A DNA stretch of 30,149 nucleotides from Candidatus Thorarchaeota archaeon SMTZ1-83 (GCA_001563325.1 LRSK01000247.1:1-30149); one strand, 5' to 3'. Counted from the first letter of the stretch, positions 16,780 to 25,815 are shown. The notes: generated by a model from the letters alone, not told the origin. Numbers and translations are program-made.

Positions 16780-18030
16780 ATGAGACGCTTGCTCGTTCTT
16801 TTTCTCATCACTGTAATCGGTTGTGCAAGCCCTTTACTCGAACAGCTTAAGGTAGACATCAAGTATGGACGCATAGACGATGCAGTAGAGCATGGAAGGG
16901 AGGCGATAGCCCAGGAACCAGACAATCCAACAGCACATTTCCTCCTTGGTCAGGCTTACATTCACGCGTCCAAATGGATTGATGCCACCTCCGAACTTAA
17001 CGAAGCCATACGACTTGATTCTTCCCATATCACGTCAGAAATGAAAAAGAGTCCGGACTTCTACTGGACCACCTACTACAATGCGGGGATTGAGTTCATG
17101 CAGGAAGAGGATTACCAAAAAGCATCTCAGTTGTTCATACAAGCCACCGAGATAGACCCGTCGAAGCCAGAAGCTTACAACAACCTGGGTTTCACATATC
17201 TCATGCTTGGTGATGACCAAAAGATGGTCGAAAACTACACCAGATCCATGGAGATAGACTCGACAAATGTCGATGCATATTACAATCTTGGCTTCTACTA
17301 CACTACTCGCGGAGATTACGACAAAGCTCTCGGTCATATTGAAAAGGCTGAGAATCTTGCAGCACCAGAGCTGAAGGAATACAAGACACAGTTTTTTGAA
17401 CTCTCTTCTCCAGGCCTCACTACAACAGAGAAGGAAGAATATCTGCAGAGCTTGATTCCTCAAGAAGACTCTCTGAGGAGGAAGGCTCTTGCGGGGGACT
17501 TGAAGATGGAGGATGTGGAAAGAGGATTAAGACTCTTGAACGAAATCGACAAGAGGACCAAACGGCTTGCGGAAATCCTTTCCACCAAGGGGCTGATCTA
17601 TCTGAATACTGAAAGAGAAGGGGAAGCAGAAGAAATGTTGAAAGAAGCCCTGATGCATGTGCAGGACGATTCCGACACTTATTTCTATTTGGTACTCGCA
17701 CTCCAGCGTCAGGGGAGATATGACGATGCTTTACCATATCTTGAGAAGATGGCTGATCTCGATCCATACGACATAAGAACGTGGTTTCAACTCGGTGTCT
17801 CTCACTTCAGGACAAAAGAGTATGATGAAGCACTTAAGGCCTTTAGCAAGGTGATTCAGTTGAACCCTGAGTACGCTGATGCATACGTCAATCGCGGGAA
17901 TGTCTACACGAGCAAGGCAAATATGATGAAAGAAGAAGGAAGAACGCAAGAAGAGAGAGACCTGAGGGAACTCGCGAAAAAGGATTTCGAAAAAGCAGAT
18001 GCGCTTGAGAAAGCCGGGGAGCCTGACTGA
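16780..18030 (+). CDS. TPR-repeat lipoprotein
   Basis: The 416-residue protein starts with a lipoprotein signal ([15 protein letters not shown]) with the lipidated Cys at 15, so it is probably anchored to a membrane outside the cytoplasm. The rest is helical and built of tetratricopeptide repeats at about 25-60, 95-195 and 265-400, with motifs such as [52 protein letters not shown] and [10 protein letters not shown] charged helical section (about 215-265) separates the blocks. TPR proteins scaffold protein complexes; its partner is unknown. It has an excellent AAGGAGG site and begins one base after the rnc stop, so it is co-transcribed with the fatty-acid operon. Confidence 0.85.
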   Translation: MRRLLVLFLITVIGCASPLLEQLKVDIKYGRIDDAVEHGREAIAQEPDNPTAHFLLGQAYIHASKWIDATSELNEAIRLDSSHITSEMKKSPDFYWTTYYNAGIEFMQEEDYQKASQLFIQATEIDPSKPEAYNNLGFTYLMLGDDQKMVENYTRSMEIDSTNVDAYYNLGFYYTTRGDYDKALGHIEKAENLAAPELKEYKTQFFELSSPGLTTTEKEEYLQSLIPQEDSLRRKALAGDLKMEDVERGLRLLNEIDKRTKRLAEILSTKGLIYLNTEREGEAEEMLKEALMHVQDDSDTYFYLVLALQRQGRYDDALPYLEKMADLDPYDIRTWFQLGVSHFRTKEYDEALKAFSKVIQLNPEYADAYVNRGNVYTSKANMMKEEGRTQEERDLRELAKKDFEKADALEKAGEPD

Positions 18031-18035
18031 GATGT

Positions 18036-19571
18036 ATGCTGGCCAAAGTCCTATCGAGTGCCGTACTCGGCATTGACGCTTATGTAGTCGAGGTTGAAGT
18101 AGATCTCGCTTCAGCTCTTCCTGGTTTCACCACCGTGGGGCTTCCAGACGCAGCCGTAAAGGAGTCAAAGGAAAGAGTTCAGGCAGCGATCAAGAATTCC
18201 GGTTTTGGACTTCCGGCTAAGAAGATAACTGTCAATCTCGCACCCGCCGACGTCAGAAAGGAGGGCGCAGCCTTCGATCTTCCTATAGCGCTGGGGATAC
18301 TTGCCGCATTGGGTCAGGTCAAAGGTGCCCTTCTCAAGCAGCTTCTCGTACTGGGAGAGCTTTCTCTCGATGGAACCCTCAAGCCGATACGGGGAGCACT
18401 ACCCATTTCGGTTTCCTGCAAAGAGAGCGGATTGAAGGGAGTGTTGCTCCCGTTCGCGAATAGTGGAGAAGCAGCCATTGTAGAGGATGTAGATGTCTTT
18501 CCTGCAGAAAATCTGATCGATGCGATCCGCTTTCTCAACGGGAATCTGGATATCAAACCCTACACCGTCGATAGGGCTCAGATGTTCTCTGAAGCATCTC
18601 AATACTCGGTCGACTTCTCTGATGTCAAGGGTCAGAACCACGCAAAGAGGGCTCTTGAAGTTGCCGCGGCGGGAGGACATAACATCATTATGGTGGGTCC
18701 CCCAGGAGCAGGAAAGACTATGTTAGCGAGAAGACTGCCTACCATCCTCCCCAGGATGCAATTTGAGGAGGCTCTCGAGACCACCAAGATACATTCTGTG
18801 GCTGGTCTGATGCGACACGGGAAGGCTCTCATCGCAACACGACCCTTTCGATCTCCTCACCACACCATCTCCGATGCAGGATTGATAGGCGGAGGGCATC
18901 ATCCTAAGCCCGGCGAAGTCAGTCTCGCACACAATGGAGTGCTCTTCCTCGATGAACTGCCTGAATTCAACCGCAACGTGCTGGAAGTGTTGAGGCAACC
19001 TCTCGAAGATGGGTGTGTGACGATAGGAAGAGCGACCATTTCGGTTACCTATCCTGGAAGATTCATGCTCGCCGCAGCTATGAATCCCTGTCCATGCGGC
19101 TATTACACGGATCCGAACCACGAATGCACATGTACTCCAGGGATGATACAGAGATACGTTTCCAAAATCTCAGGTCCTCTGCTCGACAGAATCGACATCC
19201 ACATAGAAGTTCCCGCTCTGGGGTATCAGGAACTCGCCTCAAAAGAGGTTGGAGCGCCATCAGCTTCCATTCAGGCCCGAGTAAATGAAGCAAGAGAGCA
19301 CCAATTAGAAAGATTCAAGAGTTCGAAACGCCTCTTCTGTAATGCCCATATGAGCTCGAAAGATATAAGGAAATACTGTCAGATCACAGTTGATTCGGAG
19401 GAACTTCTCAAGGCTGCAATTGCCAAGTTCGGTCTCTCTGCCCGAGCCTACGACCGAATATTGAAGGTGGCAAGGACCGTCGCAGATCTGGAAGCCCAGG
19501 AGGACATCCTCCCCCACCATCTCTCAGAAGCCATTCAATATAGAACCCTGGATAGGAAATACTGGTTATAA
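18036..19571 (+). CDS. comM: YifB/ComM-family Mg-chelatase-like AAA+ ATPase
   Basis: ComM is a hexameric helicase that promotes branch migration during natural transformation. The 511-residue protein has the N-terminal Lon-protease-like ChlI domain (about 1-170, [18 protein letters not shown]). The AAA+ domain carries Walker A GPPGAGKT (221-228) and Walker B VLFLDE (302-307). A cysteine cluster at 352, 354, 364 and 366 (NPCPCGYY ... CTC) is typical of the family. The C-terminal Mg_chelatase_C helix bundle ends [21 protein letters not shown]. The ATG at 18036 follows the TPR gene by 5 nt; the nearest purine-rich site, GGGGAG, lies within the end of that gene. It is the last gene of the operon; a dispersed repeat begins 7 nt past its stop. 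Confidence 0.93.
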   Translation: MLAKVLSSAVLGIDAYVVEVEVDLASALPGFTTVGLPDAAVKESKERVQAAIKNSGFGLPAKKITVNLAPADVRKEGAAFDLPIALGILAALGQVKGALLKQLLVLGELSLDGTLKPIRGALPISVSCKESGLKGVLLPFANSGEAAIVEDVDVFPAENLIDAIRFLNGNLDIKPYTVDRAQMFSEASQYSVDFSDVKGQNHAKRALEVAAAGGHNIIMVGPPGAGKTMLARRLPTILPRMQFEEALETTKIHSVAGLMRHGKALIATRPFRSPHHTISDAGLIGGGHHPKPGEVSLAHNGVLFLDELPEFNRNVLEVLRQPLEDGCVTIGRATISVTYPGRFMLAAAMNPCPCGYYTDPNHECTCTPGMIQRYVSKISGPLLDRIDIHIEVPALGYQELASKEVGAPSASIQARVNEAREHQLERFKSSKRLFCNAHMSSKDIRKYCQITVDSEELLKAAIAKFGLSARAYDRILKVARTVADLEAQEDILPHHLSEAIQYRTLDRKYWL

Positions 19572-19578
19572 CAGAAGA

Positions 19579-19600
19579 AAAAGGGGACGGTTCTATTTTC
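19579..19600 (+). repeat. Dispersed repeat with core GGGGACGGTTCTATTTT, copy 1
   Basis: The 17-nt core (19583-19599), flanked by A-rich and C-rich sequence, is identical to two further copies at 22578-22594 and 22747-22763 (reverse). No inverted partner is found nearby, so this copy is solitary or the other end has decayed. Read on the minus strand it encodes the peptide KIEPSPF. I recall this motif from REP-like intergenic repeats associated with Y1 (RAYT) transposases; no such transposase gene is in the window. Confidence 0.75.
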
Positions 19601-19934
19601 CCCTCCCGGCGCATGCTGGACAATCTAGAACAGGAGAAGGGGCATTGGGTCTCTCTGATTATGTCTTCCGGATAACCGCCCGCAACCTCTGGCGGCGAAG
19701 GACCGAAGAAGAGGAATGCTGTATGTCCCCGGGGAGGGCGATTTCTTTCTGAGTGATCGCTCCGTGCAAACGGGAATCTACTTGTGAAGCAGATTCCTGC
19801 CTCTGCAAGCATGTCAAAGGAAGTAGGGACGACGCAGGAGGAAGAGGGATGGCAGAAAGCACGTCTTGGACAACCGCCATCGACCATCGTTCGCTCCCTA
19901 TATAGAGCGGATGCTGTCCTCCCGTTTGGACTAC

Positions 19935-19963
19935 TGGACAACCTTCTCTATTGTTTCTATATT
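19935..19963 (+). promoter_or_regulatory. Sigma-70 promoter of the PLP enzyme gene
   Basis: TGGACA (19935-19940), a 17-nt spacer and TATATT (19958-19963). The predicted start near 19970 gives a leader of about 50 nt that contains a tiny ATG frame (19972-19986, MKIR) and the AAAGGAG ribosome site. Confidence 0.63.
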
Positions 19964-19971
19964 TTGAGGCT

Positions 19972-19986
19972 ATGAAAATCAGGTAA
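19972..19986 (+). other. Possible leader micro-ORF (MKIR, stop)
   Basis: An ATG followed by three codons and TAA lies about 2 nt downstream of the predicted transcription start of the PLP enzyme gene. It is placed exactly where leaderless start codons sit at other promoters in this window. Such a short frame can arise by chance. Confidence 0.25.
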
Positions 19987-20021
19987 CGAAACCCTCAATT
20001 GCTTTCGAAAGGAGCGGGAAA

Positions 20022-21194
20022 ATGAGACATCGAATTGAGACGGAGATCGTACACGGCGTTCACGTTTCAGATCCCCACACCGGGGCCCATTCCATGCCGA
20101 TTTACCAGACTTCCACATTCGTATTCGAGAACTCAGAGCAAGGCGCTCGAAGATTTAAGGGAGAAGAGGGCGGATACATATACACCCGTTTGGGCAATCC
20201 TAATACTGATGCTCTTGCTAAGAAGGTGGCCGTCCTGGAAGGATTTGAAGCCGGTCTGACAATGGGTTCAGGTATGGCATCTCTCGCAAATGTGATTCTC
20301 GTGGCAGCTCGAGCAGGTGACCATATTGTAGTCGATGATACCGTTTACGGAGGTACTGACTACCTGGTAGAGGATGACATTCGTCGATTGGGAATTGAAG
20401 TCACCAGGTTGGATGCCTCTGACGCGGAAGCAGTCGCCGATGCCACGAAGCCGAACACCACGTTAGTCTTGATCGAGACTCCGGCAAATCCGACCCTAAA
20501 GGTGATTGACATTGCAGCCATCGCTGAGATCACCCACCGCGAAAATGCTTTGCTGTGCGTCGATAATACCTTCATGACTCCCTATTGCCAAAGGCCCAAG
20601 GATTTCGGTGCAGATATAGTATGCCACTCGGCGACCAAGTATATTGCTGGTCACGGAGATGTCGTGGCTGGTGTCTTGGTGGGTGAAAAGGCCTTTGTTA
20701 CAAGGGCATATGACGCTGCGACTCATTATGGTTGGACGCTTGCACCAATCAATGCCTGGCTAGCACTTCGCGGTCTGAAGACGCTTGCATTACGCATGCA
20801 GAGAAGTTGTGCAAATGCACTGGCCATCGCACAGTGGTTGGAAATGCACCAGGCAATAGAACGAGTTCACTATCCCTTTCTAAAATCGCATCCGCAGTAT
20901 GAACTCGCAAGACGTCAGCAGAGGTCTGGCGGCGGTATCATCGCATTCGAAATGAAGAAGGGGTATGATGCTGGCAAGGCATTGATGGACAATGTGAGAC
21001 TCTGTACGCTTGCAGTAAGCTTGGGAGACTGTGACACTCTGATTCAACATCCGGCATCGATGACCCACGCCGGTATGAGTCGAAATGCCCTGCTAGAGGC
21101 CCATATCACTCCTGGTCTAGTACGGCTTTCTGTCGGAATTGAACATGTCGATGATATAATTGAGGATCTGGACCAGGCGATCAGAAAGTACTAG
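20022..21194 (+). CDS. Trans-sulfuration PLP enzyme (cystathionine gamma-synthase / lyase family)
   Basis: The 390-residue protein belongs to the Cys/Met-metabolism PLP family, which makes or cleaves C-S bonds in methionine and cysteine metabolism. The N-terminus has GAHSMPIYQTSTFVF and YTRLGNPNTDALAKKVAVLEG. The PLP site shows MGSGMASLAN, DDTVYGGT, Asp181 (CVDNTFMTP) and the Schiff-base lysine Lys206 in HSATKYIAGHGDVVAG. The end carries SLGDCDTLIQHPASMTHAGMS and LVRLSVGIEHVDDIIEDL. The Cys that marks methionine gamma-lyases (YGCT) is Gly here (YGGT), so gamma-synthase or beta/gamma-lyase activity is more likely; specificity remains open. The ATG has AAAGGAG 8 nt upstream. Its stop shares CTAG with the stop of the convergent DUF362 gene. 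Confidence 0.9.
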   Translation: MRHRIETEIVHGVHVSDPHTGAHSMPIYQTSTFVFENSEQGARRFKGEEGGYIYTRLGNPNTDALAKKVAVLEGFEAGLTMGSGMASLANVILVAARAGDHIVVDDTVYGGTDYLVEDDIRRLGIEVTRLDASDAEAVADATKPNTTLVLIETPANPTLKVIDIAAIAEITHRENALLCVDNTFMTPYCQRPKDFGADIVCHSATKYIAGHGDVVAGVLVGEKAFVTRAYDAATHYGWTLAPINAWLALRGLKTLALRMQRSCANALAIAQWLEMHQAIERVHYPFLKSHPQYELARRQQRSGGGIIAFEMKKGYDAGKALMDNVRLCTLAVSLGDCDTLIQHPASMTHAGMSRNALLEAHITPGLVRLSVGIEHVDDIIEDLDQAIRKY

Positions 21195-22501
21195 TTCAGA
21201 AGCGTGATCTTTGCAACCCTCGCTTCGCCTTGTTCATAGAGCCTTAGGAAATACGTTCCACTTGCCAGTCCCCTGCTTGCTCTATAGTCTATTCTGTGTT
21301 TCCCCTTAGGAAGCTGACCCTGGTAAATACTGGTTTCCAATCTTCCTGCAGTATTGATGAGATCGAGATAAACGAAAGACGTGCGGGGGAGGAAAAATAT
21401 GATGGTGGTCTCCTTGCTGAACGGGTTTGGAAAAACCGCGAGTCTTCCTTCATTCAGCTCCGCCGTCCTCGATTCTTCTACGCCTGTGGGATTGTTTATC
21501 TCGATGAGGTCTACGTCGGTTGTGCCAAGATCATATGGCGATTGTGATGCAGTTCTGATATGGGGTGTGTCGAGAGGTGAAAGGCCGTTCGCCAGCCGTG
21601 CTTCATTGATTACGACTTGCCCTTGCCAGTCACAGGCAACGGTGTCAAGACTCATTATCAGTTTCTTGGGATTGAAGTTGACGGTCCCGTCGGGACCCCC
21701 GCTATAGCAACCAAATAGAGCATCAATGATGAATATCTTCTGCTTGTTACTCGGCGTGAGAACGTCTCGTATCTGCTGATTGAGGGAGGGAATATAGGGA
21801 TTGCAGTGATTGCCGTGTAGAGACCCCGGATTATTGACTGAGCCGTAGCTATTCTTCATGGTCAGCGTAGCAAGAGCAATCGAGTGGTTCTTCACCACGG
21901 CTGCATTTACCACATAGTCACAGAATTCGGACAAAATCCGACTCGGTTTGCTGGTCACCCCGCCTACATCGAGAAGAGGACTACTGACATAGCCGATACC
22001 TGAGTGGCTTGTGCCAAAACAGCGGACCACATCCGGTTCATTTCCGTCGTAGAGTACGTAACCACCATTTCCTGTCAGAAGACTGTCACGATTGTCCCAG
22101 ATGATGATATTGTTCTTGTTGTAGGGCACGCCACCAAATCGCATCTGCCCAAGACCGTTCACGATGCAATTCACCAGTTCCCGATGCGTAGTGATTTGGA
22201 ACAAGCAATTTACCTTTATTCCGACTACGCTATCTGAAGCAATTCCAGAGAATACGGACTTCCACGCCTCACCGACATCGTCTATTCCCATGAGTGTACT
22301 GATGGATTCGTCCATCATGATCTGAACGACCGACTCGTTGATTGTACTTCCGGTAGTTGCATCTTCGTGGAAGCACTGTATCACTGGGCTCCCGAGAAAA
22401 CCGGCTTCACCTGTGGCAAAAGAAACTTTGGGCTTCGCAATCAAACCGATAGCTCCTGTCCCTATGTACTTCAAGAAATCACGCCTTGATACGTTTGTCA
22501 T
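21191..22501 (-). CDS. Tat-exported DUF362 protein with a C-terminal sorting domain
   Basis: From the ATG at 22501 (GAGGA site 6 nt upstream) the protein has 436 residues. It starts with a twin-arginine signal (SRRDFLKYIG, 5-14) followed by a short hydrophobic stretch. Residues about 90-335 match the DUF362 pattern: VVGIKVNCL, IIIWDNRD, VVNAAVVKNHSIALATLTMKN and LIMSLDTVACDWQGQ. No ferredoxin-type cysteine motif is present. The end (about 350-436), with LAVFPNPFSKETTI, VYLDLINTAGR and GLASGTYFLRLYEQGEARVAKITLLN, is a type-IX/Por secretion or FlgD-like C-terminal domain. It is therefore probably exported by Tat and then attached to or released at the cell surface. The upstream part of the open frame to 22687 includes the promoter and repeat DNA and is not coding. 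Confidence 0.85.
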   Translation of the reverse strand: MTNVSRRDFLKYIGTGAIGLIAKPKVSFATGEAGFLGSPVIQCFHEDATTGSTINESVVQIMMDESISTLMGIDDVGEAWKSVFSGIASDSVVGIKVNCLFQITTHRELVNCIVNGLGQMRFGGVPYNKNNIIIWDNRDSLLTGNGGYVLYDGNEPDVVRCFGTSHSGIGYVSSPLLDVGGVTSKPSRILSEFCDYVVNAAVVKNHSIALATLTMKNSYGSVNNPGSLHGNHCNPYIPSLNQQIRDVLTPSNKQKIFIIDALFGCYSGGPDGTVNFNPKKLIMSLDTVACDWQGQVVINEARLANGLSPLDTPHIRTASQSPYDLGTTDVDLIEINNPTGVEESRTAELNEGRLAVFPNPFSKETTIIFFLPRTSFVYLDLINTAGRLETSIYQGQLPKGKHRIDYRASRGLASGTYFLRLYEQGEARVAKITLLN

Positions 22502-22520
22502 ACTGTCCTCTTTCTCGTAC

Positions 22521-22548
22521 ATCATACCCATAAAGGTTGATCTGTCAA
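22521..22548 (-). promoter_or_regulatory. Sigma-70 promoter of the DUF362 gene
   Basis: On the minus strand TTGACA (22543-22548), a 16-nt spacer and TATGAT (22521-22526). The start near 22514 gives a leader of about 13 nt that just includes the GAGGA ribosome site. Confidence 0.66.
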
Positions 22549-22573
22549 GAGACCATGAAGAACCAAGAAAAAG

Positions 22574-22769
22574 AAAAGGGGACGGTTCTATTTTTCTCTC
22601 CCGCACCTGTCCGTCTCCCCTTCTAACAGTAGCAGTGTTCAGGAATTCCACTGTCGACCGGCCGGCCATTTCAGAATTCCCTTTCATAGAAGATCAGAGA
22701 GGATTTTCTTGCCCTCTCTTCTGGCCCTCCACATCACACGTTAGGGAAAATAGAACCGTCCCCTTTTTT
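22574..22769. mobile_element. 196-bp inverted-repeat mini-element (MITE/REPIN-like)
   Basis: Two copies of the core GGGGACGGTTCTATTTT face each other: direct at 22578-22594 and reverse at 22747-22763, both with A/T-rich outer flanks. They enclose about 150 bp containing a GGAATTC ... GAATTCC pair around a GGCCGGCC sequence (about 22640-22680). No transposase is inside, so the element would be non-autonomous. It sits between divergent promoters, with its right end one base from the dxs -35 box. The assignment to a REP/RAYT-type family rests on memory of the core motif. Confidence 0.66.
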
Positions 22770-22770
22770 C

Positions 22771-22798
22771 TTGACTTGTAAAGTGTAGGACATATAAT
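22771..22798 (+). promoter_or_regulatory. Sigma-70 promoter of dxs
   Basis: TTGACT (22771-22776), a 16-nt spacer and perfect TATAAT (22793-22798). The predicted start near 22805 leaves 1-2 nt before the ATG at 22807. Confidence 0.76.
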
Positions 22799-22806
22799 GA
22801 ATATAT

Positions 22807-24702
22807 ATGGGATTGTTGGATAGTATCAATTCTCCAGCAGATCTCAAGAAACTCAAGAAGAATCAACTGGAGACTCTTGCCTCAGAAATCAGGCGAACGA
22901 TTATCGAAGTCGTGAGCAGAAACGGTGGCCACCTTGCCCCAAATCTAGGCGTTGTAGAACTCACGGTTGCACTGCACTATGTCTTTAGTGCTCCGGAAGA
23001 CAGGGTCGTCTGGGATGTGGGTCATCAGTCGTATACTCACAAGCTTCTTACTGGCAGGAGAGAGGTCTTTCATACGCTGCGAACTCACAATGGAATCTGC
23101 GGTTTTCCCAGCAGGAAGGAGAGCGAATACGACACTTTCAATACAGGTCATGCGTCCACATCGATCTCGGCGGCCCTGGGTATGGCCTGCTCAAGAGATT
23201 TTGACCGCAAGGACTATCGCGTGATAGCCGTCATCGGAGACGGTGCCTTGACGGCTGGCCTCGCATTTGAAGGACTCAATCAAACAGGATATCTGAAGAG
23301 AAACATCATCATTATACTGAATGACAACCGAATGTCGATTTCTCAAAACGTAGGCGCAGTATCCCACTATCTGACCAAATTGATTACCACACCGATTTAC
23401 AATCGCCTGAAGGAAGACGTCTGGGAATTGCTTGGAAAAATGCCATCCTCTCTGAGCGACAGAACACGAGAATTAGCACACAAGATAGATGAGGGGTTGA
23501 AGAATCTTCTCATCCCCTCGGGACTTTTCGAGGAGATTGGTCTCAGGTATATTGGTCCCATCGACGGCCACGACCTCGACACTCTCATTGAGACGTTTCA
23601 GGGGGTGGAGAGGCTGACAGGACCCGTTCTCATTCACGTGGTCACCAAGAAAGGAAAGGGCTACAACCCCGCCGAGACGAATCCTTCGAAGTATCATGGC
23701 TTGGGCCCCTCTCTTCCCACCGCCGATGCGGTAGTACGGAAGAGAAGCATCAAGTACACTGAGGTGTTTGGCAAGAGTCTCGTGGAATTGGCTGAACACG
23801 ACAGCAGGATCGTGGCAATAACTGCAGCCATGCCGGAGGGAACCGGTTTGACGTATTTCCAGGAGAGATTCCCAGAGAGATTCTTCGATGTGGGAATAGC
23901 GGAGCAGCATGCAGTCACCTTCGCGGCTGGGCTCGCATCTTCTGGCTATAAACCGGTGTGTGGAATATACTCAACCTTCCTCCAGCGTGCCTATGATCAG
24001 GTGTTACATGATATATGCCTTCAGAATCTGCCTGTCGTCTTCTGTCTTGATAGATCTGGAATCGTGGGAGAGGACGGTCCCACACATCACGGGAATTTCG
24101 ACATATCATATCTCCGTCACCTTCCGAACCTCGTGTTGATGGCACCAAAAGACGAGAGAGAATTCAGGCACATGTTGTACTCCGCCTTCTCTTACGAGAC
24201 CGGGCCAGTGGCAATAAGGTATCCGAGAGCCGAAGGTGTGGGAGTCGAGTGGAAAGTGAAATTTGAACTGCTGGACTTCGGAAAGGCTGAGGTGCTAAGG
24301 GAAGGAGAGCACGCCTCTATCTTGGCTCTCGGGTCCATGGTCTACCCTTCTCTCGAGGCCGCAAATCTCCTGAGTGCCGAAGGAATAGAGGTCGGAGTAG
24401 TCAACGCGAGATTCGTGAAGCCCCTCGACACCGACCTTCTCACACATCTCGGGAAGACCACGAAAACCATCATTACTGCGGAGGAAAACGCCCTTGCGGG
24501 AGGTTTCGGCTCCGCGGTGATGGAGTTCTTTGAACTTGCTGACCTCGGCGGCGTCAGAACGAAGCGCATAGGTCTGCCAGATAGATTCATAGAACACGGT
24601 AAGAGAAGCCAGCTGCTTAAGTTATATGGGCTGGCGACCGAAGAGATTGCAGCACGAGTACGAAGCGTCGTGGAAAAACGAAGAAGACGACGCCTTTCCT
24701 AA
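22807..24702 (+). CDS. dxs: 1-deoxy-D-xylulose-5-phosphate synthase
   Basis: Dxs condenses pyruvate and glyceraldehyde-3-phosphate with thiamine diphosphate, the first step of the MEP isoprenoid pathway. The 631-residue protein has full length. It shows LLDSINSPADLKKL at the start, GGHLAPNLGVVELTVALHYVF, DVGHQSYTHKLLTGR, the TPP motif GDGALTAGLAFEGLN (144-158) with LNDNRMSIS, the acidic catalytic region VGIAEQHAVTFAAG, and DRSGIVGEDGPTHHG. The ATG at 22807 is the only start that matches the family. It has no Shine-Dalgarno site and lies 8 nt past the -10 box, so the mRNA should be leaderless. The protein ends in a run of arginines. Confidence 0.96.
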   Translation: MGLLDSINSPADLKKLKKNQLETLASEIRRTIIEVVSRNGGHLAPNLGVVELTVALHYVFSAPEDRVVWDVGHQSYTHKLLTGRREVFHTLRTHNGICGFPSRKESEYDTFNTGHASTSISAALGMACSRDFDRKDYRVIAVIGDGALTAGLAFEGLNQTGYLKRNIIIILNDNRMSISQNVGAVSHYLTKLITTPIYNRLKEDVWELLGKMPSSLSDRTRELAHKIDEGLKNLLIPSGLFEEIGLRYIGPIDGHDLDTLIETFQGVERLTGPVLIHVVTKKGKGYNPAETNPSKYHGLGPSLPTADAVVRKRSIKYTEVFGKSLVELAEHDSRIVAITAAMPEGTGLTYFQERFPERFFDVGIAEQHAVTFAAGLASSGYKPVCGIYSTFLQRAYDQVLHDICLQNLPVVFCLDRSGIVGEDGPTHHGNFDISYLRHLPNLVLMAPKDEREFRHMLYSAFSYETGPVAIRYPRAEGVGVEWKVKFELLDFGKAEVLREGEHASILALGSMVYPSLEAANLLSAEGIEVGVVNARFVKPLDTDLLTHLGKTTKTIITAEENALAGGFGSAVMEFFELADLGGVRTKRIGLPDRFIEHGKRSQLLKLYGLATEEIAARVRSVVEKRRRRRLS

Positions 24703-25043
24703 TCCTCCCCTTTTGACTGCAGCTTCTGACTGTTGGACATGCGGCCTTCACATTCAGAAAAGCGTAGCCGCAAGTCTGACTTCCCAATCCCCACGAGAGG
24801 CTCTTCACAAGGGAGAACTGCGAGGGAGAGAATCTGAAGAAGAGAATAAATCGGATGAGATTAGACCCCTAATACTTCGCTCGGGAATTCCAGCGGAGGT
24901 TAGGGGACGACATTCGACGCACGAAATGTGGCGGAATCAGTGTCATGTGGTCCTCGTCTTGCAGCAACATCCAGATGTTCTCCTCACAGGAAATAGACTG
25001 CAACGCTCAGACGAACGAGACAACGCAATCCAGGCTGAACGCT
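24703..25043. other. 341-nt spacer between convergent dxs and the methyltransferase gene
   Basis: I see no supportable gene here. A weak hairpin (GCGGC/GCCGC, about 24741-24772) lies just past dxs but lacks a T tract. Open frames have no ribosome site or family pattern. The stretch may hold a terminator region or decayed DNA. Confidence 0.45.
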
Positions 25044-25811
25044 CTACACTCTGCGGACAAGTGCAATAGGCCGGTCGATCCTAGCTGCGTCTTCGAGCGG
25101 CTGGTTGAGATCCCAGTTATTCCACCAACCGACAAATTCGAAATGTTCGAGGGCTGATATGAAGAGGAGAAATTCCTGTGGATAGATTGCTCTTTTGACG
25201 TCCTTTCCCACAATACTGCGTCTCTCCCCATGGTCATCAACTTCAAGAATGATTGTCTCTTCAAAGGTTTGCTCAACACGATTCACGATCTTCCAAGAGA
25301 CAGTAGTCCTCACGTGGATGCCGTCACTGTCGGTCTCCCAGCTCTCTGCACCCGCTGCCTCCCAGGGCGGGTCATATTGAATACACCAATCAAGAAGATA
25401 GAGGCCCCCCTCCTTCAAGACCTCACCAACCGACTTGAAATGAGTCATCAATTCGGAAGTATTCTTGACGCTGAGGGACCCAAGTAGCACGTAGACAAAA
25501 TCAACCCTTGCTGCAAGAGAGAAATCCACCATGTTCGCCTGAATGAGACTCACGCGACGTGACAGATGTGACGCCCTTTCTGTGCTGTACTGCAGCATGT
25601 TTTCGTTTATGTCAAGTCCGCAGTAATGGTACCCTCTCTTCACCAGTTCTTCCATGTGAGGGCAATTTCCACATCCCAGTTCCAGGACCGATTTCACCGG
25701 GATCTGCGAGAATCGGCGGAAACATTCTTCAAATACGTCAACCTCCGAAGGGATGTCTCGAAACGAAAAGGCCATTTCGTAGTACTTCGAGTTATCATAC
25801 AGAGAAGACAA
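25044..25811 (-). CDS. Class I SAM-dependent methyltransferase
   Basis: The 255-residue protein has a Rossmann-fold methyltransferase core. Motif I is VLELGCGNCPHMEEL (about 40-54), followed by YHYCGLDINENMLQYS (acidic residue binding the SAM ribose), VSLIQANMVDFSL and VLLGSLSVKNTSELMTHFKSVGEVLKEGGLYLLDW. The N-terminal LYDNSKYYEMAFSFRDI is shared by a family of uncharacterised methyltransferases. That conserved stretch requires the TTG at 25811 as start, since the next ATG would cut it off. AAGGG, 8 nt upstream, supports the TTG. The substrate is unknown; small molecules are common targets in this family. It is transcribed alone, convergent to dxs. Confidence 0.82.
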   Translation of the reverse strand: MSSLYDNSKYYEMAFSFRDIPSEVDVFEECFRRFSQIPVKSVLELGCGNCPHMEELVKRGYHYCGLDINENMLQYSTERASHLSRRVSLIQANMVDFSLAARVDFVYVLLGSLSVKNTSELMTHFKSVGEVLKEGGLYLLDWCIQYDPPWEAAGAESWETDSDGIHVRTTVSWKIVNRVEQTFEETIILEVDDHGERRSIVGKDVKRAIYPQEFLLFISALEHFEFVGWWNNWDLNQPLEDAARIDRPIALVRRV

Positions 25812-25815
25812 GGCC

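Larger units (their letters stand above)
19572..20021. other. 450-nt spacer between comM and the PLP enzyme gene
   Basis: This gap holds the repeat at 19579-19600, a CCGCC/GGCGG hairpin (19676-19695, loop 10), a 7-bp hairpin GGAATCT/AGATTCC (19773-19797, loop 11), and the promoter of the downstream gene (19935-19963). Open frames on both strands have no ribosome sites and no recognisable protein patterns. The region between 19600 and 19930 looks like decayed or structured noncoding DNA; I cannot assign a function. Confidence 0.5.
22502..22806. other. 305-nt divergent spacer between the DUF362 gene and dxs
   Basis: It contains the DUF362 promoter (22521-22548), an inverted-repeat mini-element (22574-22769) and the dxs promoter (22771-22798). 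The element fills nearly all the space between the two promoters. There is no coding sequence that I can support. Confidence 0.7.

Noticed and set aside
19408..19941. 177-codon minus-strand open frame across the end of comM and the spacer
   Set aside because: It is antisense to comM, runs through the repeat (KIEPSPF is repeat translation) and has no family pattern or ribosome site.
22502..22687. Upstream 62-codon extension of the DUF362 frame
   Set aside because: It covers the promoter and the repeat element and precedes the Tat signal; the ATG at 22501 has its own ribosome site.
24736..24775. Hairpin after dxs as an intrinsic terminator
   Set aside because: The stem is only 5 bp with a long loop and no T tract.
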